Positions 41,602-50,106 of a stretch of DNA of 64,000 bases are shown one piece after another. Every line of letters starts with the position of its first letter. Position 1 is the first letter of the stretch. The DNA lies in NCBI RefSeq assembly GCF_046054195.1, contig NZ_JBEQCS010000014.1:1-64000 (forward strand). The letters are read 5' to 3'. Under the pieces are notes generated by a model. The model ran no database searches, had not been told where the DNA came from, and was given only the letters and a program-made list of their open reading frames with translations. The translations under genes were made by a program, and so were the position numbers. This DNA comes from Celerinatantimonas sp046054195. Lineage in GTDB: Bacteria; Pseudomonadota; Gammaproteobacteria; Enterobacterales; Celerinatantimonadaceae.

Positions 41602-42453
41602 TTAAAGGCTCGCTTTTATCATCTCACGCAATGAGCGAGTTGGATGACCGATTAATTTGCTTAAGTCATGGCTATCATCAAATAAACCGCCTTTTGATGC
41701 TCCTTTATCTGAATCGGCTAACACAACTGCAAAGGGTCTTGGAATTCCGGCCGATTCAAGCGCTTTGACAAAATCACTTTCTGGCAGATTGATATATGGA
41801 ATTTTTTGACCCGATTCTTCACTGATAATTTCACACAAATCGGTCAGCGTATAACTTTCATCTCCAGCGAGTTCATAAATTTTACCGCCTTGGGATTGCT
41901 CGCTAGTCAGAACGGCTGCGCCAGCTTGAGCATAATCTTCACGAGCGGCTGAACTAATCTTGCCATCCTTAGCACATCCAATAAATCCGCCGTTAGCAAG
42001 CGAAGGCGCAAGACTTGCCAAGTAGTTCTCGCTATACCATCCGTTGCGCAGCAACACATGCGGGATATTGGCTTGTTTTAAATATGCTTCGGTTTCTACA
42101 TGCTCTGCGGCTAACATTAATGGTGATGTATCAGCATGCAATAAGCTAGTGTATGCAATGAGCTCTACGCCAGCTTCTTTGGCTGCATCAATGACATTTT
42201 TGTGTTGCACAAAGCGCTGCCCCACCTCGCTTGATGAAATAAGCAAAAGTTTCGTCACGCCTTTTAGCGCAGCTACTAACGAACTAGGTTGTGAATAATC
42301 AGCCTGGCGAATTTCGACTCCCGAACCGATTAAAGATTGTGCTTTATCAAGGTCTCGAGCCAATGCCACTAATTTTTCTGACGGTGCTCTTTGAAGTAAA
42401 TATTTAATCACTAATTGACCTAACTGACCTGTCGCGCCTGTCACTGCAATCAT
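41602..42453 (-). CDS. qorB: NAD(P)H:quinone oxidoreductase, QorB/YtfG-like
   Basis: 283-residue atypical SDR (NmrA-like). N-terminal VTGATGQLGQLVIKYLL cofactor motif, YTSLLHADTSPLMLAAEHVETEAYLK, LLRNGWYSENYLASL, and a C-terminal region matching E. coli QorB. It reduces quinones or senses NADPH. The divergent HxlR regulator reproduces the E. coli qorB(ytfG)-ytfH pair, which strengthens the assignment. Confidence 0.88.
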   Translation of the reverse strand: MIAVTGATGQLGQLVIKYLLQRAPSEKLVALARDLDKAQSLIGSGVEIRQADYSQPSSLVAALKGVTKLLLISSSEVGQRFVQHKNVIDAAKEAGVELIAYTSLLHADTSPLMLAAEHVETEAYLKQANIPHVLLRNGWYSENYLASLAPSLANGGFIGCAKDGKISSAAREDYAQAGAAVLTSEQSQGGKIYELAGDESYTLTDLCEIISEESGQKIPYINLPESDFVKALESAGIPRPFAVVLADSDKGASKGGLFDDSHDLSKLIGHPTRSLREMIKASL

Positions 42454-42509
42454 ATTGTTCTCCTTGGTTTGCTTAAAATAAGCTCGATTTCATTCAGCTT
42501 GCCATATAT

Positions 42510-42528
42510 ACTTACTATTTGTAAGTAC
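42510..42528. promoter_or_regulatory. HxlR operator in the qorB-ytfH gap
   Basis: TACTTAC-TATTT-GTAAGTA, a perfect 7-bp palindrome in the 117-base divergent gap, with a further GTAAGTA nearby at 42539-42545. HxlR regulators commonly bind GTA-rich palindromes of this sort. Confidence 0.7.
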
Positions 42529-42570
42529 GCACTTTTTGGTAAGTATTAAATAAAAAAATAGGAAAGACTC

Positions 42571-42981
42571 ATGAGCGAAGATATAAGAGCGTCATTAACC
42601 GATAAATTAAGTCGCGGTAACGTACTTGCTAAAGAATGCCCATCACGCGCGGTGCTACAAGATGTAACGAGCCGTTGGGGAGTATTGATCCTCTTCTCTT
42701 TATTGGATGGAACACATCGGTTTAGTGAATTAAGGAAAAAAATAACAGGGATCAGCGAAAAGATGCTGGCTCAAACGCTGCAGTCATTAGAAGCGGATGG
42801 ATTTGTATTGCGCATTGCTCACCCAGTGATCCCGCCTCATGTTGAATATCAACTGACTGAGCACGGCATAGAGGTTGGCAAACGAGTGGCAGAATTAGTC
42901 AACTGGATTGAAATCAATATTGCCGACATATTGCAGTCAAAAAATCAGTACGTTCATATCAAATCCAATACAGTGAATTAG
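42571..42981 (+). CDS. HxlR-family regulator, YtfH-like
   Basis: 136-residue winged-helix HxlR protein: CPSRAVLQDVTSRWGVLILFSLLDGTHRFSELRKKITGISEKMLAQTLQSLEADGF is the typical HTH block. The N-terminal Cys (residue 24) is the conserved redox/electrophile-sensing position of the family. Divergent from qorB. The shared region contains TACTTACTATTTGTAAGTA (42510-42528), a palindromic likely operator. Confidence 0.9.
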   Translation: MSEDIRASLTDKLSRGNVLAKECPSRAVLQDVTSRWGVLILFSLLDGTHRFSELRKKITGISEKMLAQTLQSLEADGFVLRIAHPVIPPHVEYQLTEHGIEVGKRVAELVNWIEINIADILQSKNQYVHIKSNTVN

Positions 42982-43032
42982 CCACTCTTGAAGATGGTTG
43001 TTGCTGCGAGCTCTTAACAGATTCTAATCTGC

Positions 43033-44337
43033 TTAACCATTGTTGAGTTTCAGGTTTTCAACCGCTCTAGAGACATCGTCAGCGCCTTTGTGAATTTCAT
43101 TCATAATGGCTGAAACCTCATCAATTTTATCATTCGTATCAGAGGCAACCGATGAGAGGCCTCGAATGGTTTCAACAATCTCATTGGTCAATTTCAAGTT
43201 CTGCTGAACAACTTTATTAATGCTTTCCGTTGAGCCAGAAGTCCGAGAGGCAAGGTGGCGGACTTCATCAGCAACAACCGCAAAACCACGCCCCTGCTCG
43301 CCAGCGCGCGCAGCTTCAATCGCCGCGTTTAGCGCCAGCAAATTGGTTTGCTCGGCAATGCTACTAATCGTATTAACGATGTTTGAAACATCATCAGACA
43401 ACGTAACCAACTGATTAAGTTTCTCAATTGCTGATATGACTGTTTCATCCATATAGTCAGCCAATTGGACACAGCGCTGCAAATTATCATTCCCTTGATC
43501 GGCGACCTGAGCAGTTTCAACCGCCGTACTATAAGCGATATTAGCGGCATCCCTCACAATTTGCTCGTGGTGAACGTCTTCGGTAATATCCACGGCAAAT
43601 TTCACAATACGATAAACCTCTCCGTCTGTATTCAGAACTGGGCAATAAGAAGCTTGTATCCATACTTCATCACCATATTTTGATTTACGCCGAAAACGCC
43701 CAGAGTAGGCGCGAGACTTAGCTAATTGCTGCCAGAAATCTGGATGTTGCTCGTAAAATTCATCAAAGCAAAACATTCGATGATGTTTACCAACAACCTC
43801 GTCAGCAGTATATCCAAGCGTATTTAAAAAGTTATTATTAGCAAAGGTCACCGTACCATCATTGGTAAATTCAATGACCGCGTAGGTTTTATTCAATGCT
43901 GTAAATGCATCGGCAATGCGCTGAGATTCGACATGCTGACTTGTCACATCAGATGCGATTTTCATAAATCCTGTAACTTTATTTCCTTCAAAAATTGGGA
44001 AATAAGTCGCCTCAATAATGATTAACGAACCATCCTTTTTATATCGATAAAATGTACCTTCTTTTTTGAGTCCTCTAGCTAAATCTTGCCAGTGCTGGCG
44101 ATATGCTGCGCTATTAGCATCTTTTTGGGAACAGAACATGCGATGGTGCTTGCCTTTGATTTCATCTAACGTATATCCCATCGCTGAGAGAAAAAGGTCA
44201 TTGGCATCAACAACATTACCATCAATATCAAACTCGATGGTCGCCACATATTTTTGAATGGAATCTATAATTTGGCTATCGCGGTTTACAATAGGAGTGT
44301 CAGACTTAGATTTATCTGAACGTTTATTGAAAAACAT
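43033..44337 (-). CDS. Soluble PAS-PAS methyl-accepting chemotaxis protein
   Basis: 434 residues with no membrane segment. Two tandem PAS/PAC units (about 22-140 and 145-262) each contain the NxxFLxxxGYTxDEVxGKHHRMFC pattern, then the MCP signalling hairpin whose tip is SIAEQTNLLALNAAIEAARAGEQGRGFAVVADEVRHLA. It would sense redox or a cytoplasmic ligand (heme/FAD not predictable) and signal to CheA. The signalling domain is short and ends soon after the tip's return helix, as in other 430-residue PAS-MCPs. Confidence 0.92.
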   Translation of the reverse strand: MFFNKRSDKSKSDTPIVNRDSQIIDSIQKYVATIEFDIDGNVVDANDLFLSAMGYTLDEIKGKHHRMFCSQKDANSAAYRQHWQDLARGLKKEGTFYRYKKDGSLIIIEATYFPIFEGNKVTGFMKIASDVTSQHVESQRIADAFTALNKTYAVIEFTNDGTVTFANNNFLNTLGYTADEVVGKHHRMFCFDEFYEQHPDFWQQLAKSRAYSGRFRRKSKYGDEVWIQASYCPVLNTDGEVYRIVKFAVDITEDVHHEQIVRDAANIAYSTAVETAQVADQGNDNLQRCVQLADYMDETVISAIEKLNQLVTLSDDVSNIVNTISSIAEQTNLLALNAAIEAARAGEQGRGFAVVADEVRHLASRTSGSTESINKVVQQNLKLTNEIVETIRGLSSVASDTNDKIDEVSAIMNEIHKGADDVSRAVENLKLNNG

Positions 44338-44880
44338 GAAAAATTCCGTAATGAACAGGGCCTTGTTTCATACTAGTTCAAATCATGAAAAAACCTTAAA
44401 TTTCCCCGTCCAAAAGACATACATGGGAGTTTAACTGCAGTTTCGTTTTTAATTCGCCAATTGATAACCCCACCCTATTTAATTCAACGTTTAAAGATGA
44501 GTATTCTATAAAATTGCTAAATTATTCAGTGAGATAGACCATACAAACCACATCACACTCAAACGGTTTTAAAATTGAACAAAACTGAATAGCAAAAGAG
44601 CAAAAGCCCCCTGACATATTTTGAATAGCTGATGGTTTCCTTACACCTTCACTAAGCTGCATTTAGTCTAAAAATCACACTTGGTATTGAATCAAAAGCA
44701 AGTGGATATTCACTCGTTGCGATAAAAAATCAAAGATATTGATTTGAGATATAAATCATTAGTACTAATTAGTTAATTTTTATTTTTATCAATAAGATAG
44801 CTCGGTCACAAATACTTATCAGAACTAACCTTATCATTGGATGAGCACTTAATATTTTCAGCAAAAGGAATTTAATAATA
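44338..44880. other. Divergent intergenic region
   Basis: About 540 AT-rich bases between the chemoreceptor and the outer-membrane protein. No gene, repeat or clear hairpin supported. Promoters for both flanking genes must be inside. Confidence 0.4.
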
Positions 44881-45606
44881 GTGAATAATAGATTACTGAT
44901 TAGTAGCCTCATCTTTTTATCAGCAAGTACATCAGCGGCAACGATGCCGACAGGGTTCTATGCCAAATTAGGAATTGGCCAAAGTTATGGCAAAAATGAT
45001 AACTTCAACATAGCTGCGACATCAAGCTCGACATTAAATGCCAAAGACAGCCTGGACTTCAAACATAGCGATAGTTATCAACTAGCTATCGGTTATCGCT
45101 ATCCCGAACTATCATGGTTAACGACCGAACTATCGTTAAATTATAATGCGAAACTCAAAGCTCAAGGTGATACCTTCATTATTAATGGCACCTCTTATAG
45201 CGAACAGAGTCATCAACATATAAAAAGCACAACTTTGATGCTCTCAGGTCAAATCGATTTAGCAAGTTACTTTAACCAAGATGATTGGTTGTTCCACCCT
45301 TATGTTGGTCTTGGTGTGGGGGTTAGTCGAAATAAATTAAGCGATTTAAGCGCTAACGAGGATAATGTCAGCGCAGGGGTCGTCAGTTTAGATAACGCCG
45401 ATACACATACCGATTTTGCATGGCAAACAAAATTAGGCGTCACTTACGCCGCCACAAAACATATCGTATTAGACTTATCTTATGCTTATAACGATTACGG
45501 AAAAGTAAAAGCTAAAAGCACAACATCGGGTTCAACCACTTATAGCTCTTATGAAATGAATTATCGTACCCAGCAGATCATGTTAGGGATGCGCTACTTC
45601 TTTTAA
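44881..45606 (+). CDS. Outer-membrane beta-barrel protein
   Basis: 241 residues with a Sec signal peptide (MNNRLLISSLIFLSASTSAA). The mature part alternates amphipathic strands: GFYAKLGIGQSYG, YQLAIGYRYPELSWLTTELSLNYN, HPYVGLGVGVSRNK, ending QIMLGMRYFF with a terminal Phe needed for BAM assembly. It belongs to the eight-stranded OmpA-N/OmpW-like porin group; function unknown. The start is GTG, with AAAAGG 12 bases upstream, a long spacing. Monocistronic. Confidence 0.8.
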   Translation: MNNRLLISSLIFLSASTSAATMPTGFYAKLGIGQSYGKNDNFNIAATSSSTLNAKDSLDFKHSDSYQLAIGYRYPELSWLTTELSLNYNAKLKAQGDTFIINGTSYSEQSHQHIKSTTLMLSGQIDLASYFNQDDWLFHPYVGLGVGVSRNKLSDLSANEDNVSAGVVSLDNADTHTDFAWQTKLGVTYAATKHIVLDLSYAYNDYGKVKAKSTTSGSTTYSSYEMNYRTQQIMLGMRYFF

Positions 45607-46085
45607 ATCAATCAAAGCTCACCAAAACATGAGCCTGTTACATTATCTGAAGTTGTAGCATCTGTTTGATAAGTGTGACTGAATCATTGTGTAAACCATA
45701 AAAAAAGCCCGGCATGGATTAGGCCGGGCATTGTCATCAGCAAGACAAACAAAATATATGTAACAAGCGTTACTGATGTTACTATTTTTAAAATCTAAAA
45801 CCGATAGGTTAGTCACTGTTTTCAATGAAATAATTTCATAATGACTGAATTGTCAAAAAAATTAATGCAAAAGTGAAAAAACATAAAAACATTCACCAAC
45901 CTTGTCCTTTTTTCCCCTCGACTTTCCCTACAATCAATTCTCTCTCACCTAACTTCATCTGAAGAGCAAATCTGGATTGAATGACTTAAATCATACTTTT
46001 TTTTAAAAAGTGCATACTTTTCTGTAGTCATCTTCTCACTAAAAGGGTATATTTTTTTAGCCATTTTACTGAAACGAACAGTTTT
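45607..46085. other. Intergenic region with sRNA copy B
   Basis: Between the beta-barrel gene and the nickel transporter. It contains the sRNA candidate at 45700-45788, the self-complementary AATGAAATAATTTCATAAT near 45823, and the first AAATCTGGAT box (45968-45977). Direct repeats of CATACTTTT lie near 45990 and 46012. Confidence 0.45.
45700..45788 (-). ncRNA. Small-RNA candidate, copy B
   Basis: Minus-strand body related to copy A (shared TAACGCTTGTTACA and TTGTCTTGCTGATGACAA), ending in GCCCGGC-N9-GCCGGGC and a T7 run. The terminator loop and stem bases differ from copy A while pairing is kept. On the plus strand the same palindrome could also help end the upstream beta-barrel transcript. 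Confidence 0.55.
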
Positions 46086-46103
46086 TTATCCAAATCTGGA
46101 TAA
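46086..46103. promoter_or_regulatory. Operator upstream of the nickel/cobalt transporter
   Basis: TTATCCA-AATC-TGGATAA, a 7-bp palindrome that includes AAATCTGGAT, which also occurs at 45968-45977. It is placed for repression close to the start. A metal-responsive regulator is expected, but no classical NikR site (GTATGA-N16-TCATAC) is present. Confidence 0.5.
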
Positions 46104-46160
46104 GCAACTTTCCCATGGATGAAATCGTTTCAGCGTCGTTATCAACAAGAGGTCGTTATT

Positions 46161-47198
46161 GTGTCACACACAGTTTCAATACGAACCAAGGGACTGCTAC
46201 TGTTAGGTGGTCTGGGAGTTTTAAATTTAGTTATCTGGATTTGGGCATTTATTGCATTTAAGCACCACCCCGCTTTAATCGGAACAGCTTTGCTGGCTTG
46301 GACATATGGATTACGTCACGCCGTCGATGCCGACCATATTGCCGCTATTGATAATGTCACTCGAAAAATGATGCAGCAAAATAAAGAGCCTGTGGCTGTT
46401 GGAGCTTTTTTCTCTTTAGGGCATTCAACCGTTGTTGTTCTGGCATCAATTTTAGTAGGCATAGCAACCAGTGAGTTTAATAGCAAGCTCAGTTGGTTTC
46501 AGGATGTAGGTGGCACAATTGGCACCTCTGTTTCAGCCTTATTTTTATTGATCCTTGCCTTCATCAACTTTTTAATTTTTAAAGATATTTGGAAAAAATT
46601 CCGCCAAGTCAAACAAGGCAATCATCAAGTGATGCACGCATCAGTTAGCGAACCGCTCGGTGGCGGCCTGATGACATGGCTCTATCGCCGCCTGTTCCGC
46701 TTTATCAATCACAGCTGGCAAATGTATCTCGTTGGGTTTTTATTTGGGCTCGGGTTTGATACGGCAACTGAGGTTGGTTTATTGGCTATCTCGGCGGCGA
46801 GTTCTTCTAACGGTTTGCCTATCAGCTCAATTTTAATCTTCCCTGCTCTATTTGCTGCAGGAATGGCATTTATCGATTCAGTTGATAACGTCATTATGGT
46901 CAAAGCCTATGGTTGGGCTTTCGAACAGCCATTTCGCAAGCTCTATTATAACCTGACGATCACCGCATCCTCGTTGGTTATTGCATTGGTTATTGGCGGC
47001 TTTGAAGCATTGGGAATTTTGGCTGATAAAGGCAATTGGCATTCCGATTTTAGCCAATGGATTGAAAGCGCTAACGAGCATCTGGGTAATATCGGATTTT
47101 GGATTGTTGGGATTATGATCGCTTGTTGGCTGTTTTCTCTGCTCAATTATCGCTTACGCGGTTATCACAAATTATCATTTGATCAATCAAATTCATAA
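46161..47198 (+). CDS. NiCoT nickel/cobalt transporter
   Basis: 345 residues from GTG 46161, preceded by AAGAGG; an ATG at 46119 in the same frame would add 14 polar residues but has no site. Eight membrane segments. The family signature RHAVDADHIAAIDNVTRK in TM2, LGHSTVVVLAS in TM3, LGFDTATEVGLL in TM5 and the AGMAFIDSVDNVIM motif identify HoxN/NixA-type permeases for Ni2+ or Co2+. No urease or hydrogenase gene adjoins. Confidence 0.93.
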   Translation: MSHTVSIRTKGLLLLGGLGVLNLVIWIWAFIAFKHHPALIGTALLAWTYGLRHAVDADHIAAIDNVTRKMMQQNKEPVAVGAFFSLGHSTVVVLASILVGIATSEFNSKLSWFQDVGGTIGTSVSALFLLILAFINFLIFKDIWKKFRQVKQGNHQVMHASVSEPLGGGLMTWLYRRLFRFINHSWQMYLVGFLFGLGFDTATEVGLLAISAASSSNGLPISSILIFPALFAAGMAFIDSVDNVIMVKAYGWAFEQPFRKLYYNLTITASSLVIALVIGGFEALGILADKGNWHSDFSQWIESANEHLGNIGFWIVGIMIACWLFSLLNYRLRGYHKLSFDQSNS

Positions 47199-47214
47199 AA
47201 CTTAATTCAATTTG

Positions 47215-47243
47215 CTTGGAGCGGCCACCTTTGCAGCTCCAAG
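47215..47243 (+). terminator. Hairpin after the nickel transporter
   Basis: CTTGGAGC-N13-GCTCCAAG, 8-bp stem 16 bases after the stop. Weak T-tract, moderate terminator. Confidence 0.6.
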
Positions 47244-47289
47244 TAATGTGACTGCACCATTTCTCATTTCGAAAAGCGACTTGCGCTAA

Positions 47290-48012
47290 CTATCTTGGAA
47301 TACTCAAACCACCGTCAATATTTATTGTTTGACCCGTCATAAACGTATTTTTCATTAAAAAACAATAAGCATCAGCGACTTCATCAACTGTTGCAACCCG
47401 CTTTAATGGAATCGTTTGAGTTAGATGCTCACGCATTTGAGCCACCTGTGCTTTGGGTAAATCTCGCCACAAACCAGTTGGCGTCCAAATTGGCGCTACG
47501 GCATTCACGCGAATCCCGGGGGCAAGCTCTGCGGCTAATCCTTGTACCAGGGTTCGAATTGCGGCATTACCTACATAAGCGCCAGCTGCTTCAACTGGCG
47601 TGCCATCAGCGCCAGCGGTAAACACAATGCTACCCCCAGAGGATAGATGCGGCGCACAAAGGCGCGCTAAAATCATATTAACGAAAAGTTTCTCATCCAC
47701 AGCAGCGCGCACATCAGCTTCGGGACCGGTTAAAAAGCTTCCCGGAGTAAATCCCCCCGCCAGTGACACAAAATGGTCAAATTGTCCAAGCTTGGCAAAA
47801 AGCTCTTCAATCTCGCTGCGATCAGCAGTATCGGCTATAAATCCTTGCACTTGGCCTTTTGGCGCTAGCGAATCAAGCGCCTGATTGAGCCTGTCTTTAC
47901 TGCGGCCGGTGATGATGACTCTCGCTCCTTGAGCAAGAACAGCTCTTGCCAGCGCATAACCAAAGCCCGATGTACCACCGAAGATAAATACCCGCTGATT
48001 GGTTAATTCCAT
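47290..48012 (-). CDS. Short-chain dehydrogenase/reductase
   Basis: 240 residues from ATG 48012 (MELTNQRVFIFGG), preceded by GAGCAGG; the frame also opens at a TTG six codons upstream. FIFGGTSGFG cofactor motif, GGSIVFTAGADG, the Tyr/Lys pair is unusual: AAGAYVGNAAIRTL places Tyr but has no Lys four residues later, so the standard YxxxK is degenerate. MTGQTINIDGG at the C-terminus is typical. Activity is uncertain. Neighbouring inositol genes may be its context. Confidence 0.75.
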   Translation of the reverse strand: MELTNQRVFIFGGTSGFGYALARAVLAQGARVIITGRSKDRLNQALDSLAPKGQVQGFIADTADRSEIEELFAKLGQFDHFVSLAGGFTPGSFLTGPEADVRAAVDEKLFVNMILARLCAPHLSSGGSIVFTAGADGTPVEAAGAYVGNAAIRTLVQGLAAELAPGIRVNAVAPIWTPTGLWRDLPKAQVAQMREHLTQTIPLKRVATVDEVADAYCFLMKNTFMTGQTINIDGGLSIPR

Positions 48013-48053
48013 GCTTTGCAACCTGCTCAAAAAGCCTAAATTGATTAAAAATC

Positions 48054-48075
48054 AAAGGGCTTATCCAAGCCCTTT
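48054..48075 (-). terminator. Terminator after the Gfo/Idh/MocA dehydrogenase
   Basis: AAAGGGC-N8-GCCCTTT followed on the minus strand by GATTTTTAATC. It begins 9 bases past the dehydrogenase stop and separates it from the SDR gene. Confidence 0.75.
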
Positions 48076-48083
48076 CAATCAAC

Positions 48084-49100
48084 TTACCCGATGCGTTTGG
48101 TGTTTTCAATCACCCGCGTCGTCGCGAGCATCTGCTCAAAGCTAACCGGTGGCTGTTGGTTACCTTTTAACGCCTCGCGCAATTGGCGATAGTATTCCAG
48201 ATAGTTACCATCCACACTTGGATAAACATTTTCAGTTAGCTGACCGTTTTCATAAGTCGTCAGTACACCATCATTGGGATCTTTACCCCAATCTTTAGAA
48301 CCAGGAACGACGCCTGCTATCAGTCGGCTTTCTTGTTGTTCAACACCATGTTTCACATAGCTACCTTTCGTGCCATTTAAATGAAACCGCGGTGATTTAG
48401 CAGGACATAATAAATTTCCCTGCAAACCGACTCGAAAATCAGGATAGATATACAGCGCTTTGAAAAAGTCAGGACATCCGGCATTTTCTCTCTGACAGGC
48501 AAAGTTCACATAACCATCTAGAGGTTCGCCAAATTGCAGCACCATCTGATCGATAACATGCGCGCCAAGATCATACCAAACCCCAGTTCCCGCCTGACCT
48601 GTTTTTTCACGCCAGCCATCCCCAACATCAGGGAAAAAGAAGGTGTAGTTCGACTCGAAATAGCGCAGCTGCCCAATAGCGCCTTCTGCAAGTACTTTTT
48701 GCACGGTTAAAAAGTCACTATCAAAACGGCGATTTTGGAATGTGCACAACAGTTTATTTTGCTGTTTAGCTACTTCGACAAGCTCAGTTGCTTCAGCTAA
48801 GGTAATCGTCAATGGTTTATCAACAATTACATTTTTACCGGCGAGTAATGCCGCTTTAGCTAATGCAAAATGGCTAGCATTTGGGGTAGCAACAACGACT
48901 AAATCAATTGCAGCGTTATTAAATATATCATCAACTTGAGTTGTAAATTGCACCGATGGATATTTTTCTGATTTTTGAATAACACTATCGCAGATAAGTT
49001 CTAAATCAAGACCTGGAGTATTCATGATCAGATTTGAATGGATATTCTTACCTGAAAAACCATATCCAATTAAGGCGACCTTAAAGTTTTTATTTTCCAT
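48084..49100 (-). CDS. Gfo/Idh/MocA dehydrogenase, scyllo-inositol (IolW/YdgJ) type
   Basis: 338 residues. N-terminal Rossmann GYGFSGKNIHSNLI, VVVATPNASH, the catalytic EKP-equivalent VDKPLT, and the His-containing WYDLGAHVIDQM. The order and the LCTFQNRRFDSDFLTVQ string match the YdgJ/YhhX/IolW group, whose members oxidise scyllo-inositol with NADP. It may supply 2-keto-inositol in place of, or in addition to, IolG, which is absent. GAGGAG precedes the start. Confidence 0.85.
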   Translation of the reverse strand: MENKNFKVALIGYGFSGKNIHSNLIMNTPGLDLELICDSVIQKSEKYPSVQFTTQVDDIFNNAAIDLVVVATPNASHFALAKAALLAGKNVIVDKPLTITLAEATELVEVAKQQNKLLCTFQNRRFDSDFLTVQKVLAEGAIGQLRYFESNYTFFFPDVGDGWREKTGQAGTGVWYDLGAHVIDQMVLQFGEPLDGYVNFACQRENAGCPDFFKALYIYPDFRVGLQGNLLCPAKSPRFHLNGTKGSYVKHGVEQQESRLIAGVVPGSKDWGKDPNDGVLTTYENGQLTENVYPSVDGNYLEYYRQLREALKGNQQPPVSFEQMLATTRVIENTKRIG

Positions 49101-49139
49101 AAACTCCTCGACATATACACGTGTTGAAACGTTATAAAC

Positions 49140-50048
49140 CTAAACTTTGACTTGCGGAATATCTCTATTTAATTTACGAGATAATTTTCGATGTTCTATT
49201 TTCTTGATTTGATAAATGATTAAAGCCAGTAAAATAAGAATGCAGCCAATAACCTTATGCACAGACAATTCTTCGTGATACCAATAGCCTGAAATGATAA
49301 AGGTAAAAACTGGCTCCATTACCATAATAATGGCAGCATTAGAGGCCGAACAAAAACGCTGCCCAGTCAGCTGAATATAAAACCTTAAACTAGTGGCAAT
49401 ACAAATACTTGCGACAACCCAACCCCAGGTAACTGCGGTAACCGTCTCAGGCCAGATCTCAAATTTAAAAGCAAGCAATAGCGAAATCACCCCGGTGAAT
49501 AATAACTGCACCGATGTTAACGGAATCGTTGGTATTTTTTCTGCATAAAAGGCATTAGAGCAAAAATAAAGTGATTGTAAAAACGCTGCGATTAAAAACC
49601 AAACCTGACTATAAGTAATTTTCATTGAAGTGCTTGCTGTCAGACAAAAAAGCCCTACAACAGCAATTGGCAATGAGATCCAAAATACTTTTAATATTTT
49701 ATTTTTAAATAAAAATCTTGCTAATACAGGAACAAACAACATCGAGAGGCTCATAATAAATGCGCCCTCTCCTAGTGTTGTTGATACTTTAACGGCATAC
49801 ATCCAAGCAATAATTGAAATGCCTTGCAATGTGCCACTAATGGTTAAACCTTTTAAATTTTTACGGGTAACTTTGGTGAATGATTTCATATTAATCAGCG
49901 CAATTAATAAAGCAGCGAAGCTAAAGCGAATTCCTAAAAAATAGAAAATTGGCATCCCTTGCGAAGCTTCTTTAGAAAATATCCATCCCCATCCGGCGAT
50001 AAAAGTCGTAAGCAATAGTAATAACTCTGCTTTTCGTGCTGAAATCAT
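49140..50048 (-). CDS. EamA/DMT-family transporter
   Basis: 302 residues with ten hydrophobic segments and two EamA repeats (about 10-130 and 150-285). Typical first-repeat end KVSTTLGEGAFIMSLSMLFVPVLARF and second-repeat end NAAIIMVMEPVFTFIISGYWYHEELSVHKVIGCILILLALI. A Lys/Arg-rich tail follows. Same transcript as the IolW-like gene (39-base gap); it may move an inositol derivative or amino acid. Confidence 0.87.
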   Translation of the reverse strand: MISARKAELLLLLTTFIAGWGWIFSKEASQGMPIFYFLGIRFSFAALLIALINMKSFTKVTRKNLKGLTISGTLQGISIIAWMYAVKVSTTLGEGAFIMSLSMLFVPVLARFLFKNKILKVFWISLPIAVVGLFCLTASTSMKITYSQVWFLIAAFLQSLYFCSNAFYAEKIPTIPLTSVQLLFTGVISLLLAFKFEIWPETVTAVTWGWVVASICIATSLRFYIQLTGQRFCSASNAAIIMVMEPVFTFIISGYWYHEELSVHKVIGCILILLALIIYQIKKIEHRKLSRKLNRDIPQVKV

Positions 50049-50069
50049 ACTCTGTCCATTACTAAAAAA

Positions 50070-50089
50070 AGGGCTTCAGACGAAGCCCT
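50070..50089 (-). terminator. Terminator of the iolD-iolH operon
   Basis: AGGGCTTC-AGAC-GAAGCCCT followed on the minus strand by TTTTTTT. It lies 17 bases after iolH and before the transporter start, so iolD-iolH ends here and the transporter/dehydrogenase pair has its own start or reads through. Confidence 0.92.
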
Positions 50090-50106
50090 GAAACCACCTA
50101 TGATTA

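Noticed and set aside
45990..46025. NikR operator from the CATACTTTT repeats
   Set aside because: The repeats are direct, not inverted, and the GTATGA half-site is missing.
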